Source: Comamonas sp. lk | GTDB lineage: Bacteria > Pseudomonadota > Gammaproteobacteria > Burkholderiales > Burkholderiaceae_C | NCBI GenBank assembly: GCA_945875225.1 | Contig: CAMCJY010000109.1 | Span: 1 to 6,801, forward strand | Length of the DNA stretch: 6,801 nucleotides | Direction: 5' to 3' | Shown here: in pieces, positions 1 through 6,214 of the stretch | Layout: the number at the start of each line of letters is the position of its first letter | How positions within the stretch are numbered: the stretch's first letter is position 1 | Notes under the pieces: generated by a model | Seen by the model: only the letters and a program-made list of their open reading frames with translations | Databases searched by the model: none | Told to the model about the DNA's origin: nothing | Position numbers and translations under genes: made by a program

Positions 1-1
1 T

Positions 2-82
2 GAGCACTTCCCAGAAGCTTTGCTCAAGCTATTTAACGGTGAAAACTTTGGCAAGCTGGTGCTGCAAGTCGCCAGCGCCTGA
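2..82 (+). CDS. NADP-dependent oxidoreductase, C-terminal end (partial)
   Basis: Only the last 26 residues and the TGA stop lie in the window; the gene enters from the left edge. The visible tail, including ALLKLFNGENFGKLVLQV, resembles the C-terminus of zinc-independent medium-chain dehydrogenase/reductase proteins (YncB, curcumin reductase or leukotriene-B4 dehydrogenase-like), which usually end in a segment like LF.G.N.GK.LV.V. Such enzymes reduce activated double bonds with NADPH in the cytoplasm. The stop lies 13 bases from the stop of the convergent serine hydrolase gene, with room only for a tiny GGAA-CGGC-TTCC hairpin. The family assignment rests on a short tail and is moderately sure; the substrate cannot be judged. 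Confidence 0.6.
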   Translation, partial: EHFPEALLKLFNGENFGKLVLQVASA

Positions 83-95
83 AGGGAACGGCTTC

Positions 96-1307
96 CTAGC
101 TGACCATCGCCGCGTACACCATGTTGCGAAACAAAGGCCGGTAGTACTCGCGCTGGTTGGGCGCCTGGATCATGAGGATGGCAAACATGTCCTCTTTCGG
201 GTCCACCCAAAACGTAGTGCCGGCGATGCCGCCCCAGGAGTACAGGCCCACGCTGCCTGGCGCCGTGTCCAGGCCATCGGCCAAGCGAACCGAAAAGCCC
301 AGGCCAAAGCCGGTGCCTGGTGACAACATATTGCCTGCGTTTTCAGTGCGGTTCTGGCCCATGCGGCCCAAGTGGTCCGACGTCATGAGGCGCACGGTAT
401 GCGGGCTGAGTAGGCGCTGCCCGTCCAGCTCGCCGCCATTGAGCATGCACTGACAAAAACGCGCATAGTCGGCTACGGTAGCGCCCAAGCCGCCACCGCC
501 GGACTCCAGCTTTGGCACCTCCGTCAAATCAATGAGTTCCATGGGCGTACCGCCATCGGGGTCGTGGACAAAGGCCTGCGCGATACGGTGCTGCTTGTCG
601 GGGGGCACATAAAAAGCAGTGTCCACCATGCCCAGCGGTCCCAGCACCTGCTCTTGCAGCAAGCGGCCCAAACTTTGGCCCGAGACCACTTCAAGCAGCG
701 CGCCCAACACATCGGTCGAGCGGCTGTATTCCCAAAGGCTGCCGGGCTCGAACATCAGCGGCAGGCTGGCCAGAAGTTCCGCAAATTGCGCATTGCTATA
801 GCCGCGCGTAGTGGTGCGCAAGCCTGCTTCGTCATATATTTTTTGCACCGGCGCCTGGCCCAAAAACTCATACGTCATGCCCGCCGTATGGCGCAACAAG
901 TCATAGACCGTGACGGCCGCGCGGGGTGGGCGCAGTTGCATCTGGCCGTTTTCCATATGCGCCACTTGCACCTTGGTAAAAGCGGGCAGGTAGCGCGCCA
1001 CCGGGTCACTGAGGAACAAGCGCCCTTGCTCCACCAGTTGCATAGTGGCCACCGAAACCAGAGGTTTGGTCATGGAGTAAATGCGAAAGATCGCGTCTTT
1101 GTGCATGGCCGCGCCGCTGGCCGGGTCGCGCTGGCCGATGGCCTCATGCAAAACCACTTTGCCATTTCGGGCGATCAATGCCACCGCGCCGGGCAAGCGA
1201 CCTTTGGCCACTTCGGCCTGCAAAATGTCCAAGAGGCGGCTGGCGCGCGCCGGGTCAAAACCCTGCGATGTGAGCGCTGCGGTGGGGAGTGGATGCGATG
1301 CCGTCAT
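96..1307 (-). CDS. Serine hydrolase, class C beta-lactamase/esterase family (EstB-like)
   Basis: A complete 403-residue protein of the penicillin-binding-protein/beta-lactamase fold (Pfam Beta-lactamase), the usual length for family VIII esterases. The nucleophile motif S-x-x-K is S78-M-T-K81 (in RIYSMTKPLV). The second catalytic motif is Y194-S195 in WEYSRS. Where true beta-lactamases have KTG, this protein has W358-G359-G360 (WGGIAGTTFWVDP), the arrangement known from EstB-type esterases, so hydrolysis of short acyl esters or amides is more likely than beta-lactam resistance. I see no signal peptide; the N-terminus is polar, suggesting a cytoplasmic enzyme. Read on the minus strand, an AAGGTG element lies about 13 bases before the ATG. 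The start is 17 bases after the stop of the ligase remnant, so the two probably once shared a transcript. The family is certain; the physiological substrate is unknown. Confidence 0.93.
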   Translation of the reverse strand: MTASHPLPTAALTSQGFDPARASRLLDILQAEVAKGRLPGAVALIARNGKVVLHEAIGQRDPASGAAMHKDAIFRIYSMTKPLVSVATMQLVEQGRLFLSDPVARYLPAFTKVQVAHMENGQMQLRPPRAAVTVYDLLRHTAGMTYEFLGQAPVQKIYDEAGLRTTTRGYSNAQFAELLASLPLMFEPGSLWEYSRSTDVLGALLEVVSGQSLGRLLQEQVLGPLGMVDTAFYVPPDKQHRIAQAFVHDPDGGTPMELIDLTEVPKLESGGGGLGATVADYARFCQCMLNGGELDGQRLLSPHTVRLMTSDHLGRMGQNRTENAGNMLSPGTGFGLGFSVRLADGLDTAPGSVGLYSWGGIAGTTFWVDPKEDMFAILMIQAPNQREYYRPLFRNMVYAAMVS

Positions 1308-1324
1308 AAAAAATTCTTTTCACC

Positions 1325-1765
1325 TTAAAGAGGATTGTTTTCGTGCGCTGCGCTGCGGGCTAACTCTTGCTCTTGCAACCAGCGCCACATCACCTTGCCA
1401 GCGCCACTTTTGGGTAGCGCGTCTAAAAATTCGACAGCGCGCGGCACTTTATAGACCGCCATATTGTCGCGGCACCAGTCGATGATGTCTTGCTCGCGTA
1501 CTTGTCTCTTGTGCGTGCCGCGCAGCACCACCATGGCTTTAACCAACTCGCCGCGATAGGCATCCTGGGTGGCGATGATGCAAGCCTCTTGGATGGCGGG
1601 GTGGCGGAACATCGGCGCTTCGACCTCTGCTGGCCAGACCTTAAAGCCCGAGGCATTGATCATGCGTTTAAGCCTATCGGTCATGAAAAAATAACCATCT
1701 TCATCGACCCGGCCCAGATCGCCCGAGCGGAAATACACATGCCCGTTCCCATGCTTGTCCCTTGT
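1325..1765 (-). pseudogene. Acyl-CoA ligase (AMP-binding family) remnant, C-terminal domain only
   Basis: The open frame encodes the C-terminal subdomain of a fatty-acyl-CoA synthetase. Counting from the GTG at 1736-1738, it shows the A8 motif SGDLGRVDEDGYFF followed by TDRLKRMINASGFKVWPAEVE (residues 5-40), the YKVPR segment (96-100) and the A10 motif LPKSGAGK with the catalytic lysine K115. Homology-like residues (DKHGNGHVYFRSGD) continue upstream of the GTG up to an in-frame TAA at 1766-1768. Intact members have roughly 500-560 residues; here only about 137-146 remain, and the P-loop-like, A3-A5 and acyl-binding regions are absent from the window. No good start codon with a ribosome binding site precedes the fragment. 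I did not find the missing part in the other minus-strand frames up to about 1930. Adenylation should therefore be impossible. It could be translated as a free C-terminal domain from GTG, but this is unlikely. It lies just upstream of the serine hydrolase gene on the same strand. Confidence 0.8.
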
Positions 1766-1904
1766 TTAGCTTGCCGCTACGCTATTTTGCCGGCGCTGCG
1801 CAACCGCAAAGAGTGGCTAACCATAAGGCGCGCGGCCTACCAAGGCAATGCCCGTTGTCACGCGAGAGACGGTAAGACGCAAGGGCCTGTTTATTCACTC
1901 GCCA

Positions 1905-1933
1905 TTCCAAACCCAGGCTTGTAAGGCTATATT
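1905..1933 (+). promoter_or_regulatory. Candidate sigma70 promoter for the transporter operon
   Basis: TATATT at 1928-1933 matches the -10 consensus at five of six positions. At 17 bases upstream, TTCCAA (1905-1910) matches the -35 consensus at only three of six, so the promoter would be weak or activator-dependent. Transcription would begin near 1940, giving an untranslated leader of about 84 bases before the ATG at 2024. This is pattern matching by eye only. Confidence 0.28.
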
Positions 1934-2011
1934 CGCGCTGTGGGGCACAATGGCGGCTCCGCTTGCCTTGCGCTTGCAGGCCGTAAATCCTGGAGCAAAC
2001 CCCATTTTTTT

Positions 2012-2015
2012 GGAG
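2012..2015 (+). promoter_or_regulatory. Ribosome binding site of the binding-protein gene
   Basis: GGAG is followed by eight bases and then ATG at 2024. This decides the start: the same frame is open from a GTG at 1940, but the extra 28 residues would sit in front of a clear signal peptide. The ATG at 2024 puts the signal peptide at the very N-terminus. Confidence 0.8.
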
Positions 2016-2023
2016 CATTCAAC

Positions 2024-3058
2024 ATGAAATTCAATCCCTTACACGGCCTTGGCGCTGTGTTTACTGTTACAGCCTTACTCGCTAGCGCACCTGCCCACGC
2101 AGGGAAAACCCTTGATTCGATCAAGGCGCGCGGCCAAGTCGTTTGTGGCGTGCATACCGGACTGGCCGGCTTTAGCGCCGCCGACTCCAATGGCAAATGG
2201 TCCGGCATCGACGTGGACATCTGCCGCGCCGTCGCTGCCGCCACCCTGGGCGACCCGGAAAAAGTCAAATTCGTACCGCTGACCGCGCAAGCCCGATTTG
2301 CCGCTGTGCAGTCCGGCGAAGTCGATGTGCTCTCGCGCAACACCACTTTCACCCTGACCCGCGACGCCTCCATTGGCCTGAGCCAAACGGCTGTGGTGTA
2401 CTACGACGGTCAGGGCTTCATGGTGCCCGTCAAGAGCAAGATCAAGAGCGCCAAGCAACTCAAAGGCCAAACTGTGTGCGTGCAATCGGGCACCACTACC
2501 GAGAAAAACCTGACCGACTTTTCCAAAGCCAACGGCCTGAACATCAAACCCGTGGTGTTTGAAAAGCTCGACGGCGTGGAAGGCGCTTATTTCTCGGGCC
2601 GTTGCATCGCCTACACCACCGACGCATCCGGTCTGGCTTCGGTGCGCAACAAGTCCGCCAAGAACCCGGCCGACCACCTGATCCTGCCCGAGCTGATTTC
2701 CAAAGAGCCTCTAGGCCCGATGGTGCGCCGTGGCGATGACGAGTGGACCGCAATTGTCAAGTGGACGATTTACGGTCTGCTCGAAGCCGAAGAAAACGGC
2801 GTAACGCAAGACAATTTGGAATACCTCAAAGCCACGAGCAAAGACCCTGTCGTGGGCCGAATTTTGGGTACCACCGAAGACACCGGCAAGCTGCTGGGCT
2901 TGGAAAAAGAATGGCTGGCCAACGCGGTCAAAGCCACCGGCAACTACGGCGAGATTTTTGAGCGCAACGTCGGCCCCAAATCAGCCCTGCAATTGCCGCG
3001 CGGCCTGAACAATTTGTGGAGCAAAGGCGGCATACAGTACGCACCGCCTATCCGCTAA
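2024..3058 (+). CDS. aapJ: Amino-acid ABC transporter, periplasmic substrate-binding protein (AapJ/BztA family)
   Basis: Captures polar L-amino acids in the periplasm and delivers them to the membrane complex encoded downstream. The 344-residue length fits the AapJ/BztA/YhdW family, longer than the roughly 250-residue HisJ/GlnH type. Residues 1-26 form a Sec signal peptide: a short basic start (MK), a hydrophobic stretch and a likely cleavage after APAHA (A26-G27). The mature protein begins KTLDSIKARGQVVCGV. Family-typical stretches include WSGIDVDICRAV (59-70), LSRNTT (103-108, with R105 placed like the arginine that holds the substrate alpha-carboxylate in this fold), YYDGQGFMV (126-134), QSGTTTE (154-160) and TTDASGL (198-204). 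Four cysteines (41, 67, 152, 194) could form disulfides in the periplasm. It is the first gene of the operon and is followed by two hairpins that probably keep its transcript more abundant than the rest. Substrates by homology are glutamate, aspartate, glutamine or general L-amino acids; the exact range cannot be read from sequence. Confidence 0.95.
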   Translation: MKFNPLHGLGAVFTVTALLASAPAHAGKTLDSIKARGQVVCGVHTGLAGFSAADSNGKWSGIDVDICRAVAAATLGDPEKVKFVPLTAQARFAAVQSGEVDVLSRNTTFTLTRDASIGLSQTAVVYYDGQGFMVPVKSKIKSAKQLKGQTVCVQSGTTTEKNLTDFSKANGLNIKPVVFEKLDGVEGAYFSGRCIAYTTDASGLASVRNKSAKNPADHLILPELISKEPLGPMVRRGDDEWTAIVKWTIYGLLEAEENGVTQDNLEYLKATSKDPVVGRILGTTEDTGKLLGLEKEWLANAVKATGNYGEIFERNVGPKSALQLPRGLNNLWSKGGIQYAPPIR

Positions 3059-3065
3059 GCCGGCG

Positions 3066-3079
3066 GGCCGCAAGCGGCC
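3066..3079 (+). repeat. GC-rich palindrome/hairpin after the binding-protein gene
   Basis: GGCCGCAAGCGGCC is a perfect 14-base palindrome that in RNA would form a five-pair stem GGCCG/CGGCC with a CAAG loop. It lies seven bases after the binding-protein stop and has no following T-run, so it is not itself a terminator. It may protect the 3' end of the binding-protein message from exonucleases, together with the terminator hairpin 13 bases further on. Confidence 0.5.
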
Positions 3080-3092
3080 TGGCGCAGACACT

Positions 3093-3127
3093 AGGGCAGT
3101 TGCATAGCGCCTTGCACTGCCCTTTTT
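3093..3127 (+). terminator. Intrinsic (probably partial) terminator inside the operon
   Basis: The 5' arm AGGGCAGTTGCA (3093-3104) pairs with TGCACTGCCCT (3113-3123) with a single bulged T, around an eight-base loop. A run of five T (3123-3127) begins with the last paired base, the form expected of a Rho-independent terminator. It stands between the binding-protein gene and the first permease, where ABC uptake operons often have a leaky terminator that lets only part of the transcripts reach the membrane and ATPase genes. An unannotated second promoter between 3128 and 3174 is not evident, so readthrough is the simplest reading. Confidence 0.8.
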
Positions 3128-3174
3128 CTGTGCCGGGTCCGTGCAAAACCTTTTAAGCAGTAAACCAAGGTCGT

Positions 3175-4353
3175 ATGAGCGCAGCATCCACACCCCCGGT
3201 AAAAAACCGCTGGTCCTGGCGCAGCCAAGCCTTTCGCGCGCTGGTGTACCAGGTGCTGGCGGTGGGGGTGATCGCGCTGATCGTCTGGTTTTTGGCGCAC
3301 AACACCGCCACCAATATGCGCCAGCGCGGCATCCAAAGCGGCTTTGGGTTTTTGCTGGGCACGGCAGGTTTTGATATTGGCGAGAGCCTGTATGCCTTTG
3401 ACTCCGGCGAGTCGTATTTGCAGGCCTATTTGGTCGGCGTCACCAACACCTTGCGGGTCGCTATTTTGGGTATTGTGCTGACCACGCTGCTGGGCACGCT
3501 GTTGGGCATAGGGCGCTTTTCACGCAACGCCTTGGTGCGCGGGCTGTGCCGACTGTACGTGGAATTGTTCCGCAATATCCCCTTGCTGCTGCAACTGCTG
3601 ATGTGGTATTTGTTTTTTACAGAAGTGCTGCCTGCTGCCACCGAGCCCTGGATACTGGGCCCGATGTTCCTGAGCAAAGGCGGCCTTAATTTCCCGATTC
3701 CTGTGTGGGCCAGCGGCCATGTGTGGGCGGCCTGGGGGCTGCTGGCGGGCCTGTGCGTCGGCTGGTTGTGGCGTGGCCGCGCGCGTCGGCGCTTTGAAGT
3801 GACGGGGCAGCCGCACAGCATGTGGTGGGCTCCCCTTGGCTGGGTGGTTTTAGGCACCTTCGTCGGATGGCTGCTAGGCGGCGCACCAAGCGAGCTCAAC
3901 GCGCCTTTTAAAGGTGAATTTGCGATTGAAAACGGTGGCGCGCTGACCCCCGAATTTCTGGCCCTGCTGGTAGGCCTGACGATTTACACCGCCGCCTTTG
4001 TGGCCGAGGTGGTGCGCGGCGGCATCCAGTCGGTGTCGCTGGGCCAGGCCGAGGCCGCCAGCGCGCTGGGCTTGTCGCAAGGCCAGAGCATGCGTTTAGT
4101 GATGTTGCCCCAGGCCCTGCGCGTCATCATTCCGCCCATGACCAGCCAGTACCTGAACCTGACCAAAAATTCCTCTCTGGCGGTGGCCATCGGCTACCCG
4201 GACGTGGTCTCGATTGCCAACACCGCCATCAACCAGACCGGCCGCACCGTGGAATGTATTGCGCTCATCATGTTGGTGTACCTGAGCACCTCCTTGCTCA
4301 CTTCCTTGGTGATGAACTGGTACAACGCACGTGCCGCGATCAAAGAGCGTTAA
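3175..4353 (+). CDS. aapQ: Amino-acid ABC transporter permease 1 (AapQ/BztB family)
   Basis: One of the two inner-membrane subunits that form the channel for amino acids released by the binding protein. At 392 residues it matches the large AapQ/BztB/YhdX permeases rather than the roughly 230-residue HisQ/HisM type. The extra length comes from an N-terminal helix (about 25-41) with its periplasmic loop and from a segment at about 150-260 containing further hydrophobic helices and the basic loop RGRARRRF. The HisM-type core is clear: the first core helix around 85-113, then YVELFRNIPLLLQLL (128-142), and the EAA loop that docks on the ATPase (QAEAASALGLSQGQSMRLV, 291-309, followed by MLPQALRVIIPP). 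AAGG at 3167-3170 stands four bases before the ATG. The N-terminal residues MSAASTPPVKNRW are cytosolic and basic, with no cleavable signal. The second permease starts 13 bases after its stop. Confidence 0.94.
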   Translation: MSAASTPPVKNRWSWRSQAFRALVYQVLAVGVIALIVWFLAHNTATNMRQRGIQSGFGFLLGTAGFDIGESLYAFDSGESYLQAYLVGVTNTLRVAILGIVLTTLLGTLLGIGRFSRNALVRGLCRLYVELFRNIPLLLQLLMWYLFFTEVLPAATEPWILGPMFLSKGGLNFPIPVWASGHVWAAWGLLAGLCVGWLWRGRARRRFEVTGQPHSMWWAPLGWVVLGTFVGWLLGGAPSELNAPFKGEFAIENGGALTPEFLALLVGLTIYTAAFVAEVVRGGIQSVSLGQAEAASALGLSQGQSMRLVMLPQALRVIIPPMTSQYLNLTKNSSLAVAIGYPDVVSIANTAINQTGRTVECIALIMLVYLSTSLLTSLVMNWYNARAAIKER

Positions 4354-4366
4354 GGACGAACAACCC

Positions 4367-5461
4367 ATGTCCACTTTTAACGCCATCACCCCCCGCCCGG
4401 CCCCGCAATCGAACAGCGGGCCCGTCGCCTGGTGCAAAGCCAATTTATTCCACGACTGGAAAACCAGTACCGGTACGCTGCTGATCGGGCTGATTCTTTT
4501 GTGGCTGCTGCCGCGCCTGTTTCATTGGGCGATTACCGACGCCGTCTGGAACGGCAATTACGAAACCTGCCATGCGGCCAATGGTGCTTGCTGGGCGGTG
4601 GTACGCGAAAAGTTCCGCTTTATTTTGTTTGGTCGCTATCCGCATGAAGAGCACTGGCGTGCATTGCTAGGTACGGCCATGCTGCTGGGCCTGATTTTGG
4701 CCAGCTGCACCCGGGCTTTCTGGCGGCCCTGGCTAGTCGCCCTGTGGGTGGGCGTGCTGGTGGTGTATCTGGCGTTGATGCGTGGCGGCTTTGCCGGCCT
4801 GCGCTTTGTGGAAACCGACTTGTGGAGCGGCCTGCCACTGACGATTTTGCTGGCTTCACTGTCCATGGTGATGGCCTTCCCAATTGCGGTCTGCATTGCG
4901 CTAGGGCGGCGCTCGAACATGCCGGCGATTAGCAGCCTGTGCACTGTGTATGTGGAGCTGATACGCGGCGTGCCGCTGATCTCGGTGCTGTTCATGGCCT
5001 CGTTTATGTTTCCGCTCTTGATGCCGCAAGGCTTCAATATCGACGTGCTGATCCGCGTACTGGCCGGCATTACCTTGTTTGCCGCTGCGTATATGGCCGA
5101 GGTCATACGCGGCGGCTTGCAAGCCATACCCAAAGGGCAGATCGAAGCGGCAGCCACGCTAGGCCTTTCTTACTGGCAAACCCAGCGCCTGATTGTGCTG
5201 CCCCAAGCCTTGGCCATGGTGGTGCCGGGCATCATGAATAACTTTATTGCCACCTTCAAAGACACTTCGCTGGTTTCTATCGTCAGCCTCTACGAATTGA
5301 CCGGTGCCATGGGCATGGCGATGAATTCTGAAGCCGACTGGCGCCCCTTCCACATCGAAGGCTATTTGTTTATCGCCCTGATTTATTTTGTGTTTTGCTA
5401 TTCGATGTCGCTGTACAGCCAATGGATTGAAGCGCAAGTGAATAAAAGCAAACAGCGTTAA
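4367..5461 (+). CDS. aapM: Amino-acid ABC transporter permease 2 (AapM/BztC family)
   Basis: The partner inner-membrane subunit; with permease 1 it should form the heterodimeric channel. The 364-residue length is normal for AapM/BztC/YhdY. The distinctive AapM stretch ANGACWAVVREKFRFILFG (71-89) followed by RYPHEEHWR lies in the loop after the first membrane helix (about 36-55). Two further helices (about 100-115, 122-139) precede the HisM-like core, which shows TVYVELIRGVPLISVLF (193-209) and the ATPase-docking EAA loop IEAAATLGLSYWQTQRLI (259-276), then VLPQAL. The ATG at 4367 was chosen over an in-frame GTG at 4331, which would overlap permease 1, because AAGGA (4352-4356, partly inside the upstream stop codon) lies ten bases before it. 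It is the third gene of the operon; the ATPase gene begins eight bases after its stop. Confidence 0.94.
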   Translation: MSTFNAITPRPAPQSNSGPVAWCKANLFHDWKTSTGTLLIGLILLWLLPRLFHWAITDAVWNGNYETCHAANGACWAVVREKFRFILFGRYPHEEHWRALLGTAMLLGLILASCTRAFWRPWLVALWVGVLVVYLALMRGGFAGLRFVETDLWSGLPLTILLASLSMVMAFPIAVCIALGRRSNMPAISSLCTVYVELIRGVPLISVLFMASFMFPLLMPQGFNIDVLIRVLAGITLFAAAYMAEVIRGGLQAIPKGQIEAAATLGLSYWQTQRLIVLPQALAMVVPGIMNNFIATFKDTSLVSIVSLYELTGAMGMAMNSEADWRPFHIEGYLFIALIYFVFCYSMSLYSQWIEAQVNKSKQR

Positions 5462-5469
5462 GGACAGCC

Positions 5470-6213
5470 ATGACCGAGCCCATCATCACCTTCGACAAAG
5501 TCAACAAATGGTATGGCAACAACTTCCATGTCCTGCGCGACATCGACTTGCAAGTCGGCGCGGGCGAGCGTATCGTGATCTGCGGGCCTTCCGGCTCGGG
5601 CAAATCCACATTGATACGCTGCATCAACCACCTGGAAGAACACCAGCAAGGCCGCTTGGTAGTCGATGGCGTGGAGATTACCGACGACCTCAAAGCGATT
5701 GACGATGTGCGCAAAAAAGTCGGTATGGTGTTTCAGCAGTTCAATTTATTCCCGCACCTCACGGTGCTGGAGAACCTGACGCTCTCGCCCATGTGGGTGG
5801 GCCGCCTACCCAAAAAAGACGCCGAAGAAAAAGCCATGGAGCAATTGCGCCGCGTGCGCATTGCCGAGCAGGCGCTCAAATACCCGCTGCAACTGAGCGG
5901 CGGCCAGCAACAGCGGGTGGCGATAGCGCGGGCTTTGTGCCTGACGCCTAAAATCATGCTGTTTGACGAGCCAACCTCAGCGCTGGATCCGGAGATGATC
6001 AAGGAAGTGCTCGATGTCATGATCGAGATGGCCGAGCAAGGCATCACCATGGTGTGCGTGACGCATGAAATGGGTTTTGCCAAGGCCGTGGCCGATCGGG
6101 TCATTTTTATGGACGAGGGGCAGATCGTGGAACAAAACACGCCCGAGGCGTTTTTCAACAACCCGCAAAGTGAGCGCAGCCGCGACTTTCTGTCCAAAAT
6201 ACTAGGCCATTGA
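5470..6213 (+). CDS. aapP: Amino-acid ABC transporter ATP-binding protein (AapP/BztD/GlnQ family)
   Basis: The cytoplasmic ATPase that drives import; two copies bind the EAA loops of the two permeases. At 247 residues it is full length for the polar-amino-acid (GlnQ/HisP) class, and every ABC motif is intact: Walker A GPSGSGKST (39-47), the Q-loop at VFQQFNLFPHLTV (Q89), signature LSGGQQQR (142-149), Walker B IMLFDE (162-167) with catalytic E167, D-loop SALD (170-173) and switch histidine H199 in VTHEMGFA. The aromatic Y15 in KWYGN is placed like the A-loop residue that stacks on adenine. AAGGA at 5460-5464, overlapping the stop of permease 2, is five bases before the ATG and points to translational coupling. 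The class is certain; substrate specificity comes from the binding protein. Confidence 0.97.
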   Translation: MTEPIITFDKVNKWYGNNFHVLRDIDLQVGAGERIVICGPSGSGKSTLIRCINHLEEHQQGRLVVDGVEITDDLKAIDDVRKKVGMVFQQFNLFPHLTVLENLTLSPMWVGRLPKKDAEEKAMEQLRRVRIAEQALKYPLQLSGGQQQRVAIARALCLTPKIMLFDEPTSALDPEMIKEVLDVMIEMAEQGITMVCVTHEMGFAKAVADRVIFMDEGQIVEQNTPEAFFNNPQSERSRDFLSKILGH

Positions 6214-6214
6214 T

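Larger units (their letters stand above)
1769..2023. other. Divergent intergenic control region
   Basis: This stretch separates the minus-strand ligase remnant from the plus-strand transporter operon. It contains no convincing gene. The longest open frames are a 59-codon plus-strand frame (1848-2027) and an arginine-rich minus-strand frame (1782-2018), neither of which resembles a known protein. It includes a sigma70-like -10 (TATATT, 1928-1933), a partial sigma54-like match (1943-1957), an imperfect inverted repeat GCCTG...CAGGC (1886-1918) that might be an operator, and the ribosome binding site of the binding-protein gene. The boundary near 1766 is also where ligase homology stops, so part of this region may be the scar of a deletion or rearrangement. 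Confidence 0.6.

Noticed and set aside
85..96. GGAA-CGGC-TTCC hairpin between the convergent oxidoreductase and hydrolase genes as a bidirectional terminator
   Set aside because: The stem has only four pairs and there is no T-run on either strand, so it is too weak to call.
96..1307. Beta-lactam resistance gene
   Set aside because: The third motif is WGG rather than KTG and there is no signal peptide, which fits EstB-type esterases better than AmpC beta-lactamases.
564..1328. Long plus-strand open frame (254 codons) opposite the serine hydrolase
   Set aside because: It lies antisense to a gene with all catalytic motifs intact; its translation is rich in His, Arg and Gln with no domain-like pattern, as expected of a shadow frame in GC-rich DNA.
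1991..2017. Direct repeat TGGAGCA (1991-1997 and 2011-2017) before the binding-protein start
   Set aside because: It is only seven bases and occurs twice; the second copy holds the ribosome binding site and the first is probably chance.
1782..2018. Minus-strand 78-codon frame in the divergent region as the missing ligase part
   Set aside because: Its residues show none of the adenylation-domain motifs, so it does not supply the lost N-terminal region.
1940..2023. Longer binding protein starting at GTG 1940
   Set aside because: It would put 28 polar residues before a textbook signal peptide, while ATG 2024 has a well-spaced GGAG.
2075..2677. Minus-strand open frame of 200 codons inside the binding-protein gene
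   Set aside because: It is antisense to a clear AapJ-type protein and its Gly/His/Val-rich translation shows no family motif.
3426..3899. Minus-strand open frame of 157 codons inside permease 1
   Set aside because: It is antisense to a well-conserved membrane protein; the translation is low-complexity, Ser/Pro/Arg-rich and without motif.
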